Assembly: GCA_022606425.2 (NCBI GenBank)
Contig: JAHDVF020001237.1
Span: forward strand, 1,633,001 to 1,697,000
Direction: 5' to 3'
DNA: 64,000 nt
Source: Lepidostoma basale
Lineage: Eukaryota > Arthropoda > Insecta > Trichoptera > Lepidostomatidae
The notes under the pieces are model-generated. The model was not told where the DNA came from, ran no database searches, and saw nothing but the letters and a program-made list of their open reading frames with translations. Below, one piece after another: positions 19,446 to 29,854 of this stretch. The number at the start of each line of letters is the position of its first letter. Position 1 is the first letter of the stretch. Position numbers and translations under genes: made by a program.

Positions 19446-19730
19446 AATATTAGTGCAGTGCACCTGCCAGAGGACAGCACTCAGGACGTCCGGAGGAAGC
19501 TACCAAAAGCGTCACCGGAAGAAAGCTTTTGTTCAACTTCTCAAAGCCGCTGTGAACTAGCTACAGATTTTCCAGAACATAGGTTGGAGAAGGTATCTAA
19601 AAATACCCCTGTGATTATTGTCGTTCCAATGTGAGTTCATACTCAATTTATTGTAAGTTAAGGGATTAACACTGTAGAATTCCATTGTAATACACTTTGG
19701 ACTTAGAAAAATGACGTTGTTAATTATCCA

Positions 19731-19805
19731 TTAAAAAATTAAATATCACTACATGTTAAAAAATTAAATATCACTACATGTTTAAAAAATTAAATATCAC
19801 TACAT
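19731..19805. repeat. Tandem repeat, three units of 25 to 27 bp
   Basis: TTAAAAAATTAAATATCACT with ACATG occurs three times in a row. Confidence 0.85.
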
Positions 19806-19929
19806 ATAACAAAAAACTAAACAAAGAAAGACCCATAAACATGCATTTTAAAATCGATACGATACAAAGGAACAATACATTTGAATTTTAAAAAAAATAC
19901 CGAGACTAATTGTTGAAGTACTAATAACT

Positions 19930-20345
19930 TATTCTTCTTCTTCTTCTCCTTATAGACCTTTGGTCTGTTCCTGAAATCAGGCTGGCCTCTCTTGGGAGGT
20001 TCTCTCCATCTCTTCGGCGATCTTCCGGGGGGATGGCAGCCGGCAGGAATCTGATGCACCACAGCGTGTGGGATTCTGGTGGGATCCATCCTCTGCACGT
20101 GCGCATTCTAGTATCTTTTGCGTTGTCTGCCCCATCTCACGACATCCTCCACCTTGCAAATCTCGCGGATGGCCGTGTTCCTCACCCTATCGCGAATAGT
20201 CCTTCCTGCTATCATCTTCAGCGTCCTCATCTCTGCCACCCGTACTTTAGCCTTCGTTCTTGTGGTATCCGCTCTGGTCTCAATAGTCAGTATAGGTATA
20301 GGTATGTCAGTATAGGCCTTACGCAGGTTTTATATATTCTGACTA
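19930..20345 (-). mobile_element. LINE-D retrotransposon 3' fragment
   Basis: Begins with (TTC)n, then reverse complement of RPPGRSPKRW, HVQRMD, VVRWGRQ, IREICKV and AEMRTLKMIAGRTIR, matching 14545-14985. Frameshifted in several places. Confidence 0.75.
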
Positions 20346-20393
20346 ATAACAAATTTTTAAAAAGTAATTAATTTTTAACAGATTTAACTAATA

Positions 20394-20475
20394 TTAAACT
20401 TTTATCAGTAAGAACTAATATTACATTTTTATCAGTAAGAACTAATTACTTATTAGTTTTTACTGATAAAAATTC
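20394..20475. repeat. Local direct and inverted duplication
   Basis: TTTTATCAGTAAGAACTAAT occurs at about 20399 and 20430, then its reverse complement ATTAGTTTTTACTGATAAAA follows at about 20453. Confidence 0.7.
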
Positions 20476-20694
20476 TGACAAAGTCAGACGACCTGAACCA
20501 AGGGAAAGAAGAAAATTAAGTTTGATTGATTCAATTATACACTAAAAATAAATGTTATAATAATTAAATCAAACAGAGTTTTTTAAAACATCTAACATTT
20601 TGCGCCATTATGCGCCTGGCTTCATTTGCAGTTAAAAATTGTCTCGAACTGCGGTCTGCTACATTTTTACAGCTCAGGCAGATTATGCCCCTCA

Positions 20695-21125
20695 TCAGCC
20701 GTCTGTCTTCCATTGCTGAACGTAGGCCTCTCCCAAAGCACGCCACCGCCTCCTATCCATTGCCGCTCCCATCCATCCATGTCCAGCAATCCTCTTCAGA
20801 TCGTCGGTCCAGCAGGCAGGGGGACGTCCAACTCTGCGGAATCCTGTACGCGGTCTCCACTCCAGAATCCGTCTCCCCCATCGGCCGTCGGTTCTCCGAC
20901 AGATATGGCCAGCCCATCGCCACTTCATCCCGCCCATCCTCAGAGCCACTTCAGTCACCTTGGTTTGTTGTCGAATAAATTCGTTTCTAAATCTGTCCCT
21001 CATGGTTATTCCAAGTATGGCTCTTTCCATGGCGGGTTGGGCGACCTTGAATTTGTAGACTAGACCTTTTGTCAGTGTCCACGTCTCGGGTCCGTACGTC
21101 GTGACTGGCAAGACGCATTGATTGA
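20695..21125 (-). mobile_element. LINE-E retrotransposon, RT C-terminus
   Basis: Open for 138 codons on the minus strand: MPVTTYGPETWTLTKGLVYK, MERAILGITMRDRFRNEFIR, MKWRWAGHICRRTDGRWGRR, ILEWRPRTGFRRVGRPPACW and FGEAYVQQW-like end. A late insertion judged by the lack of stops. 5'-truncated. Confidence 0.8.
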
Positions 21126-21870
21126 ATTTAGTCTTTAGGCATTGTGGTATTTTAGAGGTGAGAACATGACGTAATTTTGCAAAGGTCGCTCAACCCAACT
21201 GAATTCATGGGTCGGCTTCTTTCTTGAAATTCCAATATCTATTTACAGATTGTCCCAGTTCATCATAATACGAGTATTACGTTAAATTTTATATTATAGT
21301 AAGTACCTAACTAAAGTAAAAAGGTTTATAAGCTGCAAATGTAGTCTTCCTTAATATTTTTTCACTGCAAATGTAGCCAGCCGCACTATAGGGGTTAAAA
21401 CAACTTTCGCAACTATACTCAAAGGTTTTTTGGTGATTCAGCAAAAACGGCTTAAATTTCGAGCATTAAATTATTTTTTGGTTCCCTACATAGATAAATC
21501 TGTGGCAACGGAGACCGCGATAACTCTTAATGTGCGATAGTAAGACTCCGGCGGCTCTTTAAATTTTGCACACAAATCGCTTTCGCGTCAGCACATCTCC
21601 GGGGCTCCTGGCTGCCTGTCCCGCGGGCGGCGGCCGGCGACGGCGGCAATTAAATCCGGATTAATCCCCCGAGACAAGAGCCGCGGGAACTCGCCTACTA
21701 ATGGGACCATTATTGAGAATCATTCCGCTTCATTGCATTGAGGCTATATAACTTGAACATTTTCAACGTCTGTCATAAATAATATGCAGCGTAAAATACG
21801 AATGAAAATCTCTCTTTACTTGAAATTTTATGATGTTTATAGTATGTGAATTACGTGTTTAACCTTTCTA
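21126..21870. other. Non-repetitive stretch with GC-rich block 21530-21720
   Basis: Mostly AT-rich, but 21530-21720 is strongly GC-rich (CCCGCGGGCGGCGGCCGGCG) and includes palindromic AATCCGGATTAAT. No coding frame is supported. It could be a conserved regulatory element or a CpG-dense promoter relic. Confidence 0.3.
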
Positions 21871-21871
21871 A

Positions 21872-21904
21872 GGCATTATCAAATGTTGTTTATTTGATAA
21901 TGCC
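21872..21904. repeat. Perfect 13-bp hairpin at a repeat junction
   Basis: GGCATTATCAAAT at 21872-21884 and its exact reverse complement at 21892-21904, immediately before the (TTC)n start of a LINE-F fragment. Confidence 0.7.
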
Positions 21905-22011
21905 TTCTTCTTCTTCCTCTTCTTCTTCCTCTTCTTCCTCTTCTTCCTCTTCTTCCTCAGCCTATTCCCGTCCACCCTATTCCCGTCCACTTCTGGACAA
22001 AGGCCTCCATT

Positions 22012-22250
22012 CAGTGGCGGTACTCCCATAGAAGCCCAGAAGCCCAGCTTGCGTAAGAAATTTTGAATCAAAATCTCCAAATCTAAGTAATCATGCCCCC
22101 GCATAAACCAACAATCCACCAAATCACCTTCCAACAATGTTCCCATCAGATGTAATAGGAATAGCTAACCTCTGTAAGCCAGAAGAGGTTTTGATTCAAA
22201 ATTTCTTACGCAAGCCGGGCTTCTGGGCTTCTATGGGAGTACCGCCACTG
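22012..22250. mobile_element. hAT-type MITE, 239 bp
   Basis: Ends are inverted CAGTGGCGGTACTCCCATAG (left) and the reverse complement at 22231-22250; TIRs extend over GAAGCCCAGAAGCCC. The 8-bp target duplication CCTCCATT directly abuts both ends (22004-22011 and 22251-22258), which with CAGTGG termini is diagnostic of hAT elements. No coding capacity. A second copy is at 35096-35333. Confidence 0.9.
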
Positions 22251-22368
22251 CCTCCATTCCCTTCCATGTCACTCTGTCTTGTGCAGACTGCTTCTAGGTT
22301 ATTCCGACATGTTTATTTATATCATCCTTCCACCGTAGTTGCGGTCACCCTGCACTTCTTTTTGCCGC

Positions 22369-22404
22369 CCACGGTCTCCAAGTCAGCTAACTTGGAGACC
22401 GTGG
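22369..22404. repeat. Perfect 15-bp hairpin, 6-base loop
   Basis: CCACGGTCTCCAAGT at 22369-22383 and exact reverse complement at 22390-22404, located at the inner end of the LINE-F fragment where repeat G starts. Confidence 0.75.
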
Positions 22405-22423
22405 ATAATACCTTAGAAAGGCT

Positions 22424-22530
22424 AAACATGTCATTTCCATAAACTACGAGTATAATTAAACTTCTAGGAAACAAACGTTTTCATTCGTATTTATAATGGA
22501 GTTTTACATCGTTGTTCAGGAGACAAATAA
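22424..22530 (+). repeat. Repeat G
   Basis: GGCTAAACATGTCATTTCCAT, TATAATTAAACTTCTAGGAAAC, GTTTTCATTCGTATT and TTTTACATCGTTGTT as in the other copies. Confidence 0.55.
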
Positions 22531-22879
22531 TATGCAGCGTGTTTTTTCTATATAATTGTTGAAAAAATATTATCATCGTCTGTCCCTCGTAACCGAGGAC
22601 GACTGTCCTTCAGCAACCTGCCTTTCCGTTCACATCGTCAACATACATTTTTATCATTAATTGTGTTATGAGTACGTGAATGAGTTAAAAAGAAGCCGAA
22701 GATCTCGATCGTCCGATTTTCCCAAAAAGCTCCAACGCTTTCGACCATCCGACATGACCTCCATTTTCATTTCATAGACCTCCAATTTTTTTTTCGCTGA
22801 CGTGGACCCCTTGCAAGTTGTCGTGGACACCTGGGGGTCTAAATAGACCACTTTGGGAATCACAATTTTAACCAATCAA

Positions 22880-23062
22880 TTGGTTAAAATTCATACACTG
22901 AAGAAGGGAAGTTTGTGTCCCGAAACATGTTTCTGAAAAGTGCAAAAAAGTGTTGTGAAAATACAGTGTTTCCAAAAAGTTATTCAAATGTGAATCCACA
23001 ACACAAAGTGATGGCGAATATAGAAGAAATCATTACCTTGGACTTATTCACATTCATCAAAT
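22880..23062 (+). repeat. Ribozyme-type repeat fragment (CTGAAGAAGGG..CCCGAAACATG)
   Basis: CTGAAGA at 22901, one extra A, GGGA and TCCC hairpin, GAAAC, ATGTTTC; followed by AAAGTGCAAAAAAGTGTTGT also present at 55950-56010. The GTC triplet is GTT here. Ends against a scrap of LINE-C (ACCTTGGACTTATTCACATT). Confidence 0.4.
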
Positions 23063-23079
23063 TACTTAAACTATTTAAA

Positions 23080-23150
23080 CAGCCTTTGTCGTCCACTACT
23101 GGACATAGGCCTCCCCCATACTTCTCCACGTATTCCTGTCTTGTGCCTTT
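23080..23150 (-). mobile_element. LINE fragment, 3' end
   Basis: TCGTCCACTACTGGACATAG and GCCTCCCCCATACTTCTCCA are reverse complements of the LINE-F/E C-terminal end. Very short. Confidence 0.45.
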
Positions 23151-23159
23151 CTCAAATTA

Positions 23160-24440
23160 GTTAATTAAATTTTGAAAAAAGTTTCCCAACAGCAATGCAA
23201 ATGTCTAATTATCTTAGTCATTTCCAAAATCTACTTGTCACCTTATTTATTTATGACGGTGCTTAGTTCATTTTACTGATCTCGTTTTAAGATAGCAAGG
23301 TGCGGGTTGGCTCTACGATTCCAACTATAAATATTGTAAAACGGTAGCTTTTGGGTCCTCTATTTTACAAAGCCACTTTAAGGCACGGCTTACCTAACCC
23401 TTTTCCCAGCGCGAAGGGCGGGGATTGCTCACAGGAAGGAACGCTAACGTAATTCTTCCATGTAACACCTGCAACGATTACTTTTCTTTATCTTACAACT
23501 GTGAAAAACTGCTAATGTGCTCAAAGACTCCCGTGGCTAATACAGTTATTTTTAAAAATATAATAATAATTAAGAATACCCCACTAGATATTTTTCCAGA
23601 TTCTTAAATCAATTTGTCGAAATGTATTCAATTAATAATTATACTTTCGTATGAAGCACTTAATTTGTGGTATAACATTATTAAATATTATAATAATACA
23701 CTTGTAAAATTTGTATTATATATAAACCACTTTATTCTTTATAAACACCAACCAGTTTCGCTTCCACCGGAGATTAATAATTCTCATAACGCAACCGGAC
23801 ATGTCGACATGTCATAATAGAAGAATCCATAGTATACATACAGTTAAATGATTTAATTATTTTCCAATTACAATATGTGCATTAATAAACTGTGCATTAA
23901 TAAACTGTGCAAAAATATTACAACTGTCTCAAAATATTTCTAATCTGTCTTAGAAGCTAATTTAAATTCTTGTATGACGTCAGATTTCATTTAAAATTTA
24001 CACTAGTTTCAGCAGAAAAAATCTATATCATTGTTTTTCCTACAATAGCAACAGAATTCAATTTCGGGCAAAATAAAATATAGACAGCGTATAGCAGCAA
24101 AGCCAATATCTTATGCGTTCAATGAAATGGAAAATACAGGACATCCGAAACGATTCGTCACTGTTCAGTGTATACGACTACATATATATGATTCTACCAT
24201 TGCACAGCAGTTACTCCCAATAGCACTATCATTTTATTGCATCCACAGAGTAAGTAGTTTATTCAGATTAAATTAATCTCAAAATAGTCGGTTCAAACTA
24301 GTGTTCGCAGTCATTTAATTCACTAACCTCGTCCGTGGAATTTCAGACGAATGCACGTCCGTTTTTACCGCACTTCCCATAATGAAAGCTAAACATCGTT
24401 ACAGAGCGCAAATTTGTTTTCCACCTAAAATTCTGTAGTT
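23160..24440. other. No gene recognised; contains inverted relative of the 17.1-kb element
   Basis: At 23640-23790 the sequence TTCGTATGAAGCACTTAATT, AATACACTTGTAAAATTTGT and CACCAACCAGTTTCGCTTCC matches 17060-17240 in part. The rest is unique AT-rich sequence without coding support. Confidence 0.35.
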
Positions 24441-24469
24441 AATGCAATGGAGAAAAGTTTCCGAGTTGT

Positions 24470-24565
24470 TCATACTTCTAGCAGGGCGCGGGGTGGGCGT
24501 CGGGACGCGCGGCCGCGTGCAGCGTGCGCGCCGCGCCGGTGCGGTGCTTGGCTTGTTCAAACAAT
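24470..24565. other. Very CpG-rich block of about 95 bp
   Basis: GCGCGGGGTGGGCGTCGGGA, then CGCGCGGCCGCGTGC and GCGCCGCGCCGGTGCGG. A sharp composition island in AT-rich DNA. Both strands are open by chance of composition. Could be a promoter core, enhancer or relic of foreign sequence. Confidence 0.35.
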
Positions 24566-24599
24566 ATGCTGGAAACCGCACTTTTCTAAGCCGCACTTA

Positions 24600-25670
24600 A
24601 AACTTTACAAAAACAATATAAATTTATATTAGTGAGTCATTCATTGAAGTGGACAGGTGTGTTTTTAAAAACATGCTTCGTCTGAGGTTGTCTCGAGAGT
24701 AAAAACTGTTGATAAAATATATTTTTGAGATTTCTACTTCTGTAATTAGTTGGTGTATGAATGAAATATATTTTTAAGTATTAATTTAATGATACTATTA
24801 TCAAATGATAAATCAATTGAATTATACCAATAAATAAAACTTTTTATACACACGGTATTATAAGAAAATAAGCTTTTAAATTGATTAAAAAAATGTAAAT
24901 GAATAATTTCCCAGAAAATTTTTAACATAAAAATAGTAAATATGTCGATATGAGAATCGTTTCTCATAGCCCAATTTTCAGTGATTCATTATTTTTTGTA
25001 TTGTTATAGCAAATATTTATTCGTGTGGATTCCTTTTTCTCTGTTGCATACACATATATTATTCTTAGTTATTATTTTTAATAGATTTGACGATCTGTGA
25101 CACAGAAATTATCTCTCCTATATAGAAATATATAATGTATTATAAAATTATGTCAATTCGAATTTATTTCTACTTGTAAACATATACTAAAATATATACG
25201 TTAATAAATGTAAGTCATTTCATATTAAAACAAGTCAAATATTATATATTTATTGGTTCTTGAAGATTTATGGTAAACTCACTATCAAAACATTGTTATT
25301 CATTAAAACGTTCTTTTTTTAAGAATAATATAGATAATGCCGTAGCACACCGAAATATAAGACTCCCATAAAACATAACAATTGTTTAGAAAAATGAAGT
25401 TTTCATCCACATTCGTATAAAAATAAAAATAATAAATAATCGTATATTTTATATTTCTGGCATTCCTGGCTAGGAGAACATTGTGAAATATATTAAAATA
25501 AAATTTTATGTATATTCTAAAAAACGTTTATATTTCACAATGTTAATTATTTTATAATAGAATTCACTGTCGGAAAACAATGAAAAGGAAATACGACATT
25601 ATCGTCGTTATTAAAAATTTCGTGGCAGAAGTTCATTGTAAATAATAAAAATAAAATAATAAAAAAATTG
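24600..25670. other. AT-rich stretch, nothing recognised
   Basis: No supported gene. Traces of repeat G (about 25310-25400, GATAATGCCGTAG, GAAGTTTTCATCCAC). Confidence 0.4.
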
Positions 25671-25675
25671 TTTAA

Positions 25676-26068
25676 TAACTAACTAAATAACCACTGATAT
25701 ACTTCTCTCGTTTCCTCTACATTCATACATCGTGTCATGCACGAACGTCAATTTCTCCGACTCCTCACCGGACCGACATTTAATATTTGATTGATTTAAT
25801 CGTGCCACGTTTTCCTCGGCCTTCCATTATTTCTAGCTCCGCTCATGTCGTTTACACATACCTTCTTCACCATTCAGTCTTCATTCATTCTTTCCATTTA
25901 TAAAATTCGTCATAATGATCCTTTCATTATTTTGTTTATAACACTTTCATTTGTACCCCATTCACTTACTCGTATTATATTTCTATTCGACACCCTATCA
26001 TACATAGTTCCACTACACATTTATCTTATTGATCTCATTTCTACTACATTTATTCTACGTTCATTGTT
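25676..26068 (-). mobile_element. LINE-C retrotransposon 3' fragment
   Basis: CTAACTAAATAACC at the 3' end, then reverse complements of TWHDQINQIL (CGTGCCACGTTTTCCTC), NKIMKGS and SRINAVEMRS up to 26068. Degenerate. Confidence 0.7.
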
Positions 26069-26117
26069 TCATAAAAACATAATATTTATTTAAAATCCAC
26101 TTAGGGTTATGGATTCG

Positions 26118-26150
26118 ACCTGTTTCGTCAGCTCGCTGCCATTTTCTGGT
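26118..26150 (-). ncRNA. Hammerhead-like motif, degenerate (GGCAGC stem type)
   Basis: Minus strand CAGAAAATGGCAGC, GAGCTGAC, GAAACAGGTCG; a sister at 63193-63222 keeps CAGAAGATGGCAGCGAGC and TGCCGAAAC. The CTGA box is CAGA in both, so activity is doubtful. Confidence 0.3.
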
Positions 26151-26247
26151 AGATCAAAAACAAAAAGGTAATACTCGTATGTTCATTAAATACGATATTG
26201 TAACATTTTTTATTTATTTTATATCATCTTATGCTTTCTGTTAATAG

Positions 26248-26373
26248 AGGTCAGTAATCATCAGCAGCAAAGCTTGGCTCTTCAGGGACTCAAGGGCTTA
26301 CGCGCACCGAGAGAGCCAACCCAGTCACGTAGACCCGGAAGAACTGTTCATTGGTCAAATTGTAATATTGCAG
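26248..26373 (+). CDS. Candidate internal exon, unknown protein
   Basis: A 126-bp phase 0-0 exon model: acceptor CTGTTAATAG before 26248 and donor CAG|GTAAGA after 26373. It encodes 42 residues including SSKAWLFRDSRAYAHRESQP followed by SHVDPEELFIGQIVILQ. The composition looks coding-like and the donor is strong, but I recognise no family and found no partner exons. It sits in a GC-richer block (26,240-26,640). It could be chance. Confidence 0.25.
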
Positions 26374-26379
26374 GTAAGA

Positions 26380-26900
26380 TTTATTCCAGAAATTTCCAGA
26401 ATACGGCCCCAGGAAGCGCGGCGTCCGCCCGCCACCCGCCGAAGGTAATATCGCGTGATTTATGTCCCGCGCGCGGGAAAATTTCTGGAGTGATGGCGGG
26501 AAGAGTCTAGCTATGACTGTTACGTCGCTTCTGTTGCCACTCCATGGGGAACTCCTAACTCCTGGGCCGTGAGACGAAATTAAACAACACCATTTTCTAA
26601 TTATTGACTGGCCAAAGAATCGCGTGCTCAGATTCAAAAGCGATGGCAGCCTAGTTTGGCGACTTTGAAAAGCTTAGATTTTATCTCAGGTATTAAGTAC
26701 TTTGTAGACAAGTTCATTTAACAAAATCCCTTTTTTTTATAACCTATAATGACAGGATTTATTTCTTATTTTTATTACAATGAACATTAACTATTTATTT
26801 ATTATTAAGTAATATTTATAGTAATATTCTAGTTTATACATTTTAGGTAATATTATACGAGTATATGTATTAAACACCGATTCATGTGTTATATCAATTA
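26380..26900. other. GC-richer block then AT-rich sequence, no gene
   Basis: 26400-26640 contains CGTCCGCCCGCCACCCGCCG and CCCGCGCGCGGG; open on the minus strand 26290-26637 without recognised homology. Beyond 26640 nothing is seen. Confidence 0.3.
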
Positions 26901-26904
26901 CTAA

Positions 26905-27070
26905 AAGGCGGTCACATTCGAAGTCGTAATAATCGACGTGCGTGCATGGTACGATGTATGAATGTAGAGGAATCCCGAAAGTTATGCCAGGACAGAGCAT
27001 TGTGGCGATCCATCCTCTCTGCCTACCCCTCCGGGGAAATGGCGTGATGGTTAGTTAGTTAGTTAGTTAA
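26905..27070 (+). mobile_element. LINE-C retrotransposon 3' end
   Basis: RACMVRCMNVEESRKLCQDR-type frame followed by WRSILSAYPSGEMA-like sequence and the tail GATGGTTAGTTAGTTAGTTAGTT at 27047-27068, the longest TTAG run of the plus-strand copies. Confidence 0.7.
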
Positions 27071-27612
27071 ACCCCGATTGCATGTGTTATTATATATAAC
27101 AATGTGAAATTAAAGTTTATTTATATAATATATTTAAAAAAACGTTCGTATAATATGAAGAATTTTGTTTCAATACTCCAATTACTCGTTAACTGCTTTT
27201 TGTTGGAAGATTGTTTAGAAGTTTGTTTAACTACAATTAAATATACTATTCCCAAAAGGATACCACGCTACCAGCGAGAATCAAATTCGCGGCATTTCAC
27301 TTTCCGGGCGAATGCTCTTAACGCTAATATTACATTTATTAATTATTTTCTATTTTAAAAACGCATCACAAAACACATTTTGTTTTAAATCTATATTATG
27401 ATAGTAATATTTACTCATTGCGCGAAATACATTTATTTTCACAGTGAGCATTTAAAGGTATAACAAGCACAAATTTTACAAAATTTAAATGTGAAAAATA
27501 AATTTTTTTTTTTTTAAATGAGAACGTTAGTTTTCTGTAAGTTTTTCTTTAAATAGTCCATTGTTTTGGCCGAAACACTATGATGCTTCAACATTATGAC
27601 TGTTAAAATTTG
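27071..27612. other. Nothing recognised
   Basis: AT-rich; an 84-codon frame at 27104-27358 has no family resemblance. Confidence 0.35.
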
Positions 27613-27661
27613 TAACACTGTTATAATATCACAATTTATTTTTATTTACTGAGAGTGTTGC

Positions 27662-27697
27662 GACAGCTGTATCGCCAACCGATGTTGGCATCATCAG
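27662..27697 (-). ncRNA. Hammerhead-like motif, ACAGCTGT type
   Basis: Minus strand: CTGATGA, extra T, stem GCCAAC with GTTGGC, GATAC (GAAAC with one change), then the palindrome ACAGCTGT and C. The A to T change in GAAA is expected to impair this copy. Confidence 0.45.
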
Positions 27698-27727
27698 GTG
27701 TTACAATAATCTTATTTATTATAACAC

Positions 27728-27763
27728 CTGATGATGCCAACATAGGTTGGCGAAACAGCTGTC
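27728..27763 (+). ncRNA. Hammerhead-like motif, ACAGCTGT type, boxes intact
   Basis: CTGATGA 27728-27734, extra T, stem GCCAAC/GTTGGC with loop ATAG, GAAAC, AGCT, GTC 27761-27763. Best-kept core of this family. Stem I next to the core is weak (first pair G-C, then C-A). Confidence 0.55.
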
Positions 27764-27997
27764 GCGACACTCTCAATAAAAATAAATTGTGATATTATAA
27801 ATTTTACACAACTTTTTAAGAATTTATAAATAAAAAATACAGTACATAATACATACAAAAATTGTATCTATAAAGAAAGCATCGATCGTTAAATAAATGG
27901 TGCAGAGTTTACGATAATCTTAAAATTGTGAATCGCACATCGAACTAACGTATCGGAAATATAATAAAAAAACATTTTATGATTTTGCGATTTTTTT

Positions 27998-28420
27998 AGT
28001 ACATTCGCAGAATACTTCGTTTTTAAATTCTAACCACACTTTCATTTTAAAAACGCTGTTAACTTAACAAAGCTAACTCTTACACTGTTCTTATTTCGTA
28101 GTCGCGTACCTGCGTCATTTTTCACCGGTTTTGGTTATTGCCTCGTATTACATCTTCAGCAGTTTCCCAGCCAAGAGCCTTGTTGTTTATTTCCCGCACA
28201 CGTGTTAATTTCTAAAATCCCCGTGAGTAATGTTTGTTGAACTTCAACTTCCGGCGCCCTTCATCCCAAACATTGGCAACTTTCTTATTGCATCCTAAAT
28301 CACATCATGCAGGCAGCCAGCAGCCAGCAGCTAGCGACCTACCTGCGCTTGTACTAACAACGCAGATATTTCTCCAGAACTTTCCAGAATCCAGGAGTGT
28401 CTGGGTGCTACTTGGGTGAA
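27998..28420. other. GC-richer stretch; weak exon-like segment on minus strand
   Basis: On the minus strand TTTTAG at about 28211-28216 is followed by an open segment including VREINNKALGWETAEDVIRG and a GTGAAA possible donor near 28125. No family is assigned and both signals are weak. CAGCCAGCAGCCAGCAGC at 28313-28330 is a short tandem run. Confidence 0.2.
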
Positions 28421-28439
28421 ATTAAGAAATTTATTCGTG

Positions 28440-28670
28440 TATACCAAATTTGATAATGGTATTTTTTAATGACTTAATTTTTTTTAAACGGATTACTATT
28501 GCAAACATAGTGGGTTTTTTTTGATCTTGGGAAAATCTGGGTAACGCCTTTTCGTAATCGTTGAAGTCTCCATCTTCAGGGAAGTCATAACTGTCCTGAA
28601 AATGGAGACTGCAACGATCTCCGAAACGTCGGTCGAGAAAGATGAGTTCTAAATAGAAATCCATGCAATT
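28440..28670. mobile_element. Foldback element with paired ribozyme-like motifs (ACGT type)
   Basis: Inverted arms about 28470-28580 and 28592-28665: CAAATTTGATAATGGTATTT flank, GTTGAAGTCTCCATCTTCAG, then CTGAAAATGGAGACTGCAAC. The same core, alone, is at 58759-58793. Confidence 0.55.
28596..28630 (+). ncRNA. Hammerhead-like motif, ACGT type, degenerate
   Basis: CTGAAAA (invariant G lost), stem GGAGA with TCTCC and a ten-base loop, GAAAC, GTC 28628-28630. The palindrome is ACGT. Confidence 0.35.
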
Positions 28671-28784
28671 ATTTAAACATACATAATTAGACTTAAAAAT
28701 TAAAAAATCGTTTCAATCCCGGTTAATGATGACAACATGATTAACCATGCACATAGATAATATTATTTTAAAATATATTATTGT

Positions 28785-28860
28785 GGCGGTCCATCCTCTT
28801 GGGGCGGTTTATCCTCTTAGCCTACCACTCCAGGGAAACGGCCTAATGGTTAGTTAGTTC
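28785..28860 (+). mobile_element. LINE-C 3' tail fragment
   Basis: GTGGCGGTCCATCCTCTT, CCTACCACTCCAGGGAAACG and TAATGGTTAGTTAGTTCATT equal the last 75 bp of LINE-C. Confidence 0.65.
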
Positions 28861-29301
28861 ATTAATTAATTTCAAAACATAATATTTTATAATTAAATTA
28901 AATTTTAACATTGCATTTTTGTTGCAATTATTAAATTATTATTGTTTATATTGGTGTATTTTTTCACTTATGCATATGCGTAAGGAACCATATATCGTTA
29001 TCCCGAATTAAAAAGTATACTACCATTCAAATGTGTTGAACTGGAAATATATAACCATTTAAGAAAAATACATTATATAATCGCAAAAAGTATTTAGTCT
29101 CTACAGTGTATCATGTTTTTGATTTTATAAATTTAAGGTGTTACGATTTTAAAGTTCATTATTATTTTTCATGAATTAAAATTTCCAGTTACGTCAATGG
29201 TGACCTACAATAGGTGGTAGTTAATATATTTAATATTTTCTGAGGATACACATGCATAAAAATAAAATACTGTATTTACTGAAATATGTATATAAAATAT
29301 A

Positions 29302-29850
29302 CATCAAATCAAATCAAATCAGTTCATTAACTCAAAAGACATTACAAACAGGAAAATGTTTAAGGCATCTAATGAGTACAGGTAAAATATTATAAAAATA
29401 CAACAAAGTACCAGGAACGCATTAGAGATGGTTCGACATTAGGAAGACAACATACTTTCTAAAGTCAAGAGTATTTGTCCCCTGAACGTACCTTCACTAA
29501 TATGAAAGACGTCGATCTCCGAGGAGACCGCGTTCAGCAGACTAATTGCTCTTCCCACTGGTGTCACCAGAGGCAGATTGGTTCTGGTGGCCGGTTGGTA
29601 AAACAATCTGTGCTGTCGCTGTCGGAGAAATCTATCAGGGACAAAAAGACCAACACCCTCTAGCACGGCCGAGTTCTCGAAATATCCCCTGATTAATTTA
29701 AAGAAATGGGTTATGAGATGCCCATCTCTTCGAAGCTGTAAAGAATTGGTTCCGAGCATTCCTAAGAGAAATGCCGTGGGATAGAGCCACGGATAACTAC
29801 CATACTCCCTCATGTAGAGATACCTCAGAAATTTTTTCATTTAGGCTCCA
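29302..29850 (-). mobile_element. LINE-G retrotransposon 3' part with TGATT tail
   Basis: Starts with an (AATCA)n run (TGATTTGATTTGATT on the element strand) at 29309-29330. The minus strand is open for 133 codons: LFLGMLGTNSLQLRRDGHLI, LFVPDRFLRQRQHRLFYQPA, RTNLPLVTPVGRAISLLNAV and SEIDVFHISEGTFR, the standard C-terminal region after RT in jockey- or I-like non-LTR elements. Copies: 52493-52790 and 54737-54868. Confidence 0.75.
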
Positions 29851-29854
29851 GGAC

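Larger units (their letters stand above)
21905..22410 (-). mobile_element. LINE-F fragment interrupted by a hAT MITE
   Basis: (TTC)n tail 21905-21957, then GCCTATTCCCGTCCACTTCT and GGACAAAGGCCTCCATT up to 22011; resumes at 22251 with CCTCCATTCCCTTCCATGTC, GTTATTCCGACATG, CACCGTAGTTGCGGTCACCC. Contiguous LINE-F sequence except for the MITE. Confidence 0.75.
27613..27803. mobile_element. Foldback element with paired hammerhead-like motifs (ACAGCTGT type)
   Basis: Arms of about 85 bp, 27613-27700 and 27715-27803, begin and end with TATAATATCACAATTTATTT and carry GAGAGTGTTGCGACAGCTGT. Each arm holds one ribozyme-like core, pointing outward. Single-arm relatives at 51030-51145 and 61700-61840. 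Confidence 0.75.

Noticed and set aside
19731..19805. Tandem repeat as a functional array
   Set aside because: Only three AT-rich units with no sign of function.
20695..21111. Open frames of 100 to 165 codons (5786, 14547, 16467, 20695, 29439) as host genes
   Set aside because: All match post-RT regions of non-LTR retrotransposons and are 5'-truncated with repeats elsewhere in the window.
24447..24632. Arg-rich 61-codon frame over the CpG block
   Set aside because: Openness is explained by GC composition on both strands; no homology or splice signals.
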